A DNA stretch of 33,517 nt from an uncultured bacterium (GTDB taxonomy: Bacteria; Verrucomicrobiota; Lentisphaeria; Victivallales; Victivallaceae), in contig CASFRF010000004.1 of assembly GCA_949297015.1 (NCBI GenBank), positions 1 through 33,517 on the forward strand, read 5' to 3'. A model generated the notes under the pieces. The model was not told the DNA's origin, searched no databases, and saw only the letters and a list, made by a program, of their open reading frames with translations. Below, one piece after another: positions 30,438-33,517 of this stretch (the stretch's first letter is position 1; each line of letters opens with the position of its first letter). The position numbers and the translations under genes were made by a program.

Positions 30438-33400
30438 TCAACGGGCAAACTCGATCTCACCCCACTTTTTCGGATCGAGCTGCGCCTCGCCCGGCAGGTC
30501 GTTGACCAGATTGGTGTCCCGGTTGAACCGGTAGATCCGGGCGGTGTTGACCGTGCCTTCGGCGTCGGAGGCGATGATTCCGAGGTCGCCCCGAAGCTTC
30601 ATCCCCGGCTGAATCCGGAGCCCCAGCTCGGCCAGCGGCACCGTGGCGGTGACCGTATAGCGGTCGGTGGCGCTGTCGATCTTCACCCGGGCCGAAGTGA
30701 GCACCTCCACCCGGTCGACCGGGTAGTTCATCACCGGCGAGTGGTAGACGTACCGGACCTCCGGTCGCGCATCGGGCTTCTTCACTTCGGTCAGGACGGC
30801 CACCGGCTTGCCTTCAAACTTCGAGAACAGCAGCCGGAGCGGTCGCCCCGGCGCCGCCTCCAGCATCAGATCGACCGCGTCGCCGGTCTTGAACAGCTTC
30901 CGGTAATCGTTCCCGGAGTTGCGCATCGGCGAGGGATCGGCCACTTCGTACTGCACATAGAGATTCCGTTCGTCGTAGCCCAGCCGGACCTTGGCCGAGA
31001 CCGGATTCCCGGGCTGCTTCACCTCGTTGACCGGCAGCGCGGCAAAGTTGTTGCCGATCATTTTCCCGACCCGGATCGCCCGGGCGGCGGCCGCTGCGGC
31101 ACTCCGAGCCTGATTGTCGGCGATGCAGGCGGCGAGCTCCTCGGGGCTCAGCTCCAGCGTGAACGCCGGCAGCCGCTTGACCTGCTCCAGCCCCTTGACC
31201 TCGATGATGGTCCCGGCCTGCCGGACAAAAGCCACCGTGGCCAGCACCCGGCCGTCCGCCAGTTTGCCGAACCAGCCGCAGAACGGCTCGCCGCCACCGG
31301 AGAGGTCGTCGAGCGCGATTTTGCCCCGGTCGTCATCGGGCAATCCGCCGCCGGGAAGCCGGCAATCCTGAAACATCTTGCCGATGTAGAGTCCGTCGGT
31401 GGTGAAGTAGTAGTCCTCGCCGAGATTGCCGCGCACCATGAAGACGTCGCCGAGCCCGCCGTCAATCCGGGCGGTGCCGGTGATCTTCAGCGGTCCGATC
31501 AGCAGGCCCGGGCGGGCCATCGGCGCCCGGTGCGAACCGTGAACCGAGGGGTAGAGACTCGGATAGCTCCAGAGCTGCCGTCCATCCTTCCGATCGTATC
31601 CGAGCAGTCCCCGGGTCCGCTGCGGGAAACCGTCGAAACTCAGCGCCAGCAGCGTATCGCTGTCCGGCACCGGCACCAGATCGCCCTGATCCTCGGCGGC
31701 GAGTTTGTGTTTGCCCGCCGGGCCGTACAGCGGCGCGCCGTTTTCGGCAAAGCCCACCGGATCGAACCGGAAGATGCCGTTGACGTAGATATCCAGCTGA
31801 TCGCCCAGCCGGTTGCCCCAGTCGGTCATCGAGCGGGTGAAACCGTGTCCGCCGTTGACCAGCTCGACCTCATCGCGCTGGATGGCGCCGTCAAAGTTCC
31901 GGTCGTTCCAGAAAAAACCGTCCTTCGGATCCGCGTCGGCGAACAGCCGGGTCCGGATCGACTCGGGCAGATCGCCCAGATGTCCGATCGCCGCCACCGG
32001 CTGATAATGGTCGTCGAACGGCAGATAGACCGTTCTGGTTTTGTCGTAGAAGAACAGATACTTGCGCTCTTGCCCGGAGGCGGAACTGGTGGTGAAACTG
32101 GCGTTGGCGAACCAGTGCGGCGTGGTGCAGAGCAGCGGGAAGGCCTGATTCTTGGACTCGTCCGGCACCCACAAAATCCGGGTCACCTCGTAACTGCGGT
32201 CGTCGCGGTCCAGCCTCATTTCCACCGGTCCGATATAGGCGTAGTCGGGCTCGGTCTCGTCCAGGAAGCCGCCGGTCCCGGCGTAACCGGTGTTGCCGAC
32301 GTAGTCGCGATACAGCCGCCCCCGGCTGCTCCACGACCACCAGGGACTCTTCTCCCAGACCGAAACCCGGCGCGGGTAATCCCAGCACTCGGTAACCCAG
32401 ATCCGGCCCCGGGCGTCAAATGCCGCGGAGCTGCCTTGCATCAGCGCCTCGGAATCGAATTCTCCGCTCAACGGCCGACCGCCCCGGCGTCCGGCCGTGC
32501 GCAGCAGTTTTCCCTGCTGATCGTAAATCTTCAACTGCGAATCCGGGCCGCCGTCCAGAATCGCGATCTCCCCGTCCTCGTTGACCGTGATGTCCACCGC
32601 CAGCCCGATTCCGGACAGCGGCAGCATCTCGACCCGCCCATCCGTCAGCGAAATCCGCGCGGGCTTGCCGCCGACAATCCCGTACAACGTACCGTCCGGC
32701 GCAAAGGAGAGCGCCGCAACCTCGCGCACCGGCAGGACCTGCCGCCGCTCGGCGCTCTGCGCATCGAGCACCAGCAGATCGCCCCGGACCAGCGACATGA
32801 CCAGCACCTCGCCGTCGGAGGCCAGCGCGGAGGCCGGTGAACTCTCGGCCATCGACATCGTCGCCGCCTTCTTCTCGGCCACCGGTTTCGGCATGAACTC
32901 CCCGGCCAGCTCGGAGACCGGCAACTCAAACTGCCGCTCCCGGCCGTTCAACACAAAGGGCGCGGGCTTGCCGGTCCGGGCGTCGAACCGGCAGAGCCGG
33001 CCGCCGCCGTACCAGCTGTTGATCACCGCGTAGGCGTACTTCGCGTCGGCCCCCAGCACCGCCGCGCCGCGGTTCTCGCCCCAGCGCTTGTTCCCTTCGG
33101 CATCCACGCCGATGATTCCGCTGCCGCCCTCGGCGAAGTCCCAGCCCAGAACCATCCAGTCCCCGGCGCGGCGCACCCAGCGCGGCGCGTGGTGATCGGC
33201 GCCCCAGGCTCCGGTTCCGGCCAGATTGCCCCACGGCGGATGACCGGGGTTGTAGTAGCACATATCCAGCTCCGCCGAAAGCCCCGGCGAGGCCAGTCCC
33301 CGCACCCGGTAACGCCCCGGCGCCACCGGTTTGCCCCAGTCGTCAAGGCCGTCCCACTTGACCTCCACCTCCGGTGACTCCGCGCTGCCGCCGACCCGGT

Positions 33401-33517
33401 AGTCCTCCACCGGGAACGCTCCGGCCAGATTCCGCACCCGGGCTCCGGACTCATCCTCGATCACCAGCGTGAAGAAGCGGCTGCCCGCGGGCAGCGTGAC
33501 CCGCAGCGGCACCGTCC
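30438..33517 (-). CDS. large beta-propeller protein with FlgD-like, EF-hand and CBM9-like modules (partial)
   Basis: At least 1026 residues; the 5' end lies outside the window, and the frame is open through the edge (GTG 33512 is only an internal codon). The order seen is a FlgD-like Ig module near the start (VKWDGLDDWGKPVAPGRYRV), then repeated beta-propeller blades (ALSFAPDGTLYGIVGG, IWVTECWD, TDGLYIGKMF), an EF-hand-type calcium loop DRNFDGAIQRDEVEL (about 31860-31910), and a C-terminal beta-sandwich (about 30440-31010) with VRLGYDERNLYVQYEVAD, like CBM9/DOMON domains. This organisation suggests a secreted polysaccharide-binding or processing protein; no catalytic residue is evident. The signal peptide, if any, would be beyond 33517. 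Not translationally linked to GH35 (107 nt gap with promoter). Confidence 0.8.
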   Translation of the reverse strand, partial: TVPLRVTLPAGSRFFTLVIEDESGARVRNLAGAFPVEDYRVGGSAESPEVEVKWDGLDDWGKPVAPGRYRVRGLASPGLSAELDMCYYNPGHPPWGNLAGTGAWGADHHAPRWVRRAGDWMVLGWDFAEGGSGIIGVDAEGNKRWGENRGAAVLGADAKYAYAVINSWYGGGRLCRFDARTGKPAPFVLNGRERQFELPVSELAGEFMPKPVAEKKAATMSMAESSPASALASDGEVLVMSLVRGDLLVLDAQSAERRQVLPVREVAALSFAPDGTLYGIVGGKPARISLTDGRVEMLPLSGIGLAVDITVNEDGEIAILDGGPDSQLKIYDQQGKLLRTAGRRGGRPLSGEFDSEALMQGSSAAFDARGRIWVTECWDYPRRVSVWEKSPWWSWSSRGRLYRDYVGNTGYAGTGGFLDETEPDYAYIGPVEMRLDRDDRSYEVTRILWVPDESKNQAFPLLCTTPHWFANASFTTSSASGQERKYLFFYDKTRTVYLPFDDHYQPVAAIGHLGDLPESIRTRLFADADPKDGFFWNDRNFDGAIQRDEVELVNGGHGFTRSMTDWGNRLGDQLDIYVNGIFRFDPVGFAENGAPLYGPAGKHKLAAEDQGDLVPVPDSDTLLALSFDGFPQRTRGLLGYDRKDGRQLWSYPSLYPSVHGSHRAPMARPGLLIGPLKITGTARIDGGLGDVFMVRGNLGEDYYFTTDGLYIGKMFQDCRLPGGGLPDDDRGKIALDDLSGGGEPFCGWFGKLADGRVLATVAFVRQAGTIIEVKGLEQVKRLPAFTLELSPEELAACIADNQARSAAAAAARAIRVGKMIGNNFAALPVNEVKQPGNPVSAKVRLGYDERNLYVQYEVADPSPMRNSGNDYRKLFKTGDAVDLMLEAAPGRPLRLLFSKFEGKPVAVLTEVKKPDARPEVRYVYHSPVMNYPVDRVEVLTSARVKIDSATDRYTVTATVPLAELGLRIQPGMKLRGDLGIIASDAEGTVNTARIYRFNRDTNLVNDLPGEAQLDPKKWGEIEFAR

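Noticed and set aside
1..33517. CRISPR arrays, transposons, phage genes, toxin-antitoxin pairs, attachment sites next to the tRNA
   Set aside because: I found no regular direct repeats with spacers, no transposase or integrase motif, no short acidic/basic gene pair, and no duplicated tRNA 3' end.

Overview
The window is GC-rich bacterial chromosome. Sampled lines of the housekeeping genes run near 70-77% GC, while the aldolase gene falls to about 50%. The ribosomal protein S4 resembles chlamydial S4 as I recall it (TIFAA...HGHILV.G.RVDR). Together with a tandem-domain nucleoside diphosphate kinase, many carbohydrate-active enzymes and large beta-propeller proteins, this suggests the PVC superphylum, most likely Lentisphaerae/Victivallales. 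That placement is inference; no rRNA or full marker set is present.

Layout. (1) 1-2570: an MscS-type channel (+), a DUF2156 acyl/aminoacyl-transferase-like gene (-), a strong + strand terminator and tRNA-Glu(TTC) with its own promoter. (2) 2641-6339, minus: a TPP-dependent enzyme, an HpcH/HpaI-type aldolase and a GtrB-like glycosyltransferase with a TPP-gene promoter, probably a glycan or small-metabolite locus; the aldolase is compositionally distinct. (3) 6516-10183, plus: grpE-dnaJ-smpB-miaB, a proteostasis, ribosome-rescue and tRNA-modification operon. (4) 10170-20242, minus: tandem ndk, nitroreductase, a GT39/ArnT-like membrane glycosyltransferase, an unassigned TIM-barrel hydrolase-like protein, a sialate-O-acetylesterase-type enzyme and a second GT-C-like membrane protein, tightly spaced or overlapping; then HdeD-like and SGNH genes behind their own promoter. 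(5) 20394-22796: prmC (probably leaderless), rsmI (overlapping prmC tail to tail by 100 bp) and an RluB-type pseudouridine synthase, all translation-related. (6) 22862-26831, plus: a type I secretion ABC exporter with an unusually long N-terminus of peptidase-C39-like modules, and an HlyD adaptor. (7) 26852-27625: rpsD alone, with a structured leader and a bidirectional terminator. (8) 27687-33517, minus: a large beta-propeller protein running off the window, then a cytoplasmic-looking GH35 beta-galactosidase and a TPR protein driven by a perfect consensus promoter.

The core genes (grpE, dnaJ, smpB, miaB, prmC, rsmI, rluB, rpsD, ndk) are ordinary in function. The best candidates for something less described are the secretion pair with the duplicated, catalytically degenerate C39-like region; the ndk-headed operon that joins two membrane glycosyltransferases to a hydrolase-like protein and an esterase; and the TPP enzyme-aldolase-glycosyltransferase locus. 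I see no CRISPR array, insertion sequence, integrase, att site or phage gene. No gene-free stretch exceeds 300 bases. Promoters were called by eye; a recurring pattern is TTGCAA/TTGCAG or TTGACA, 16-17 nt, then TATANT.
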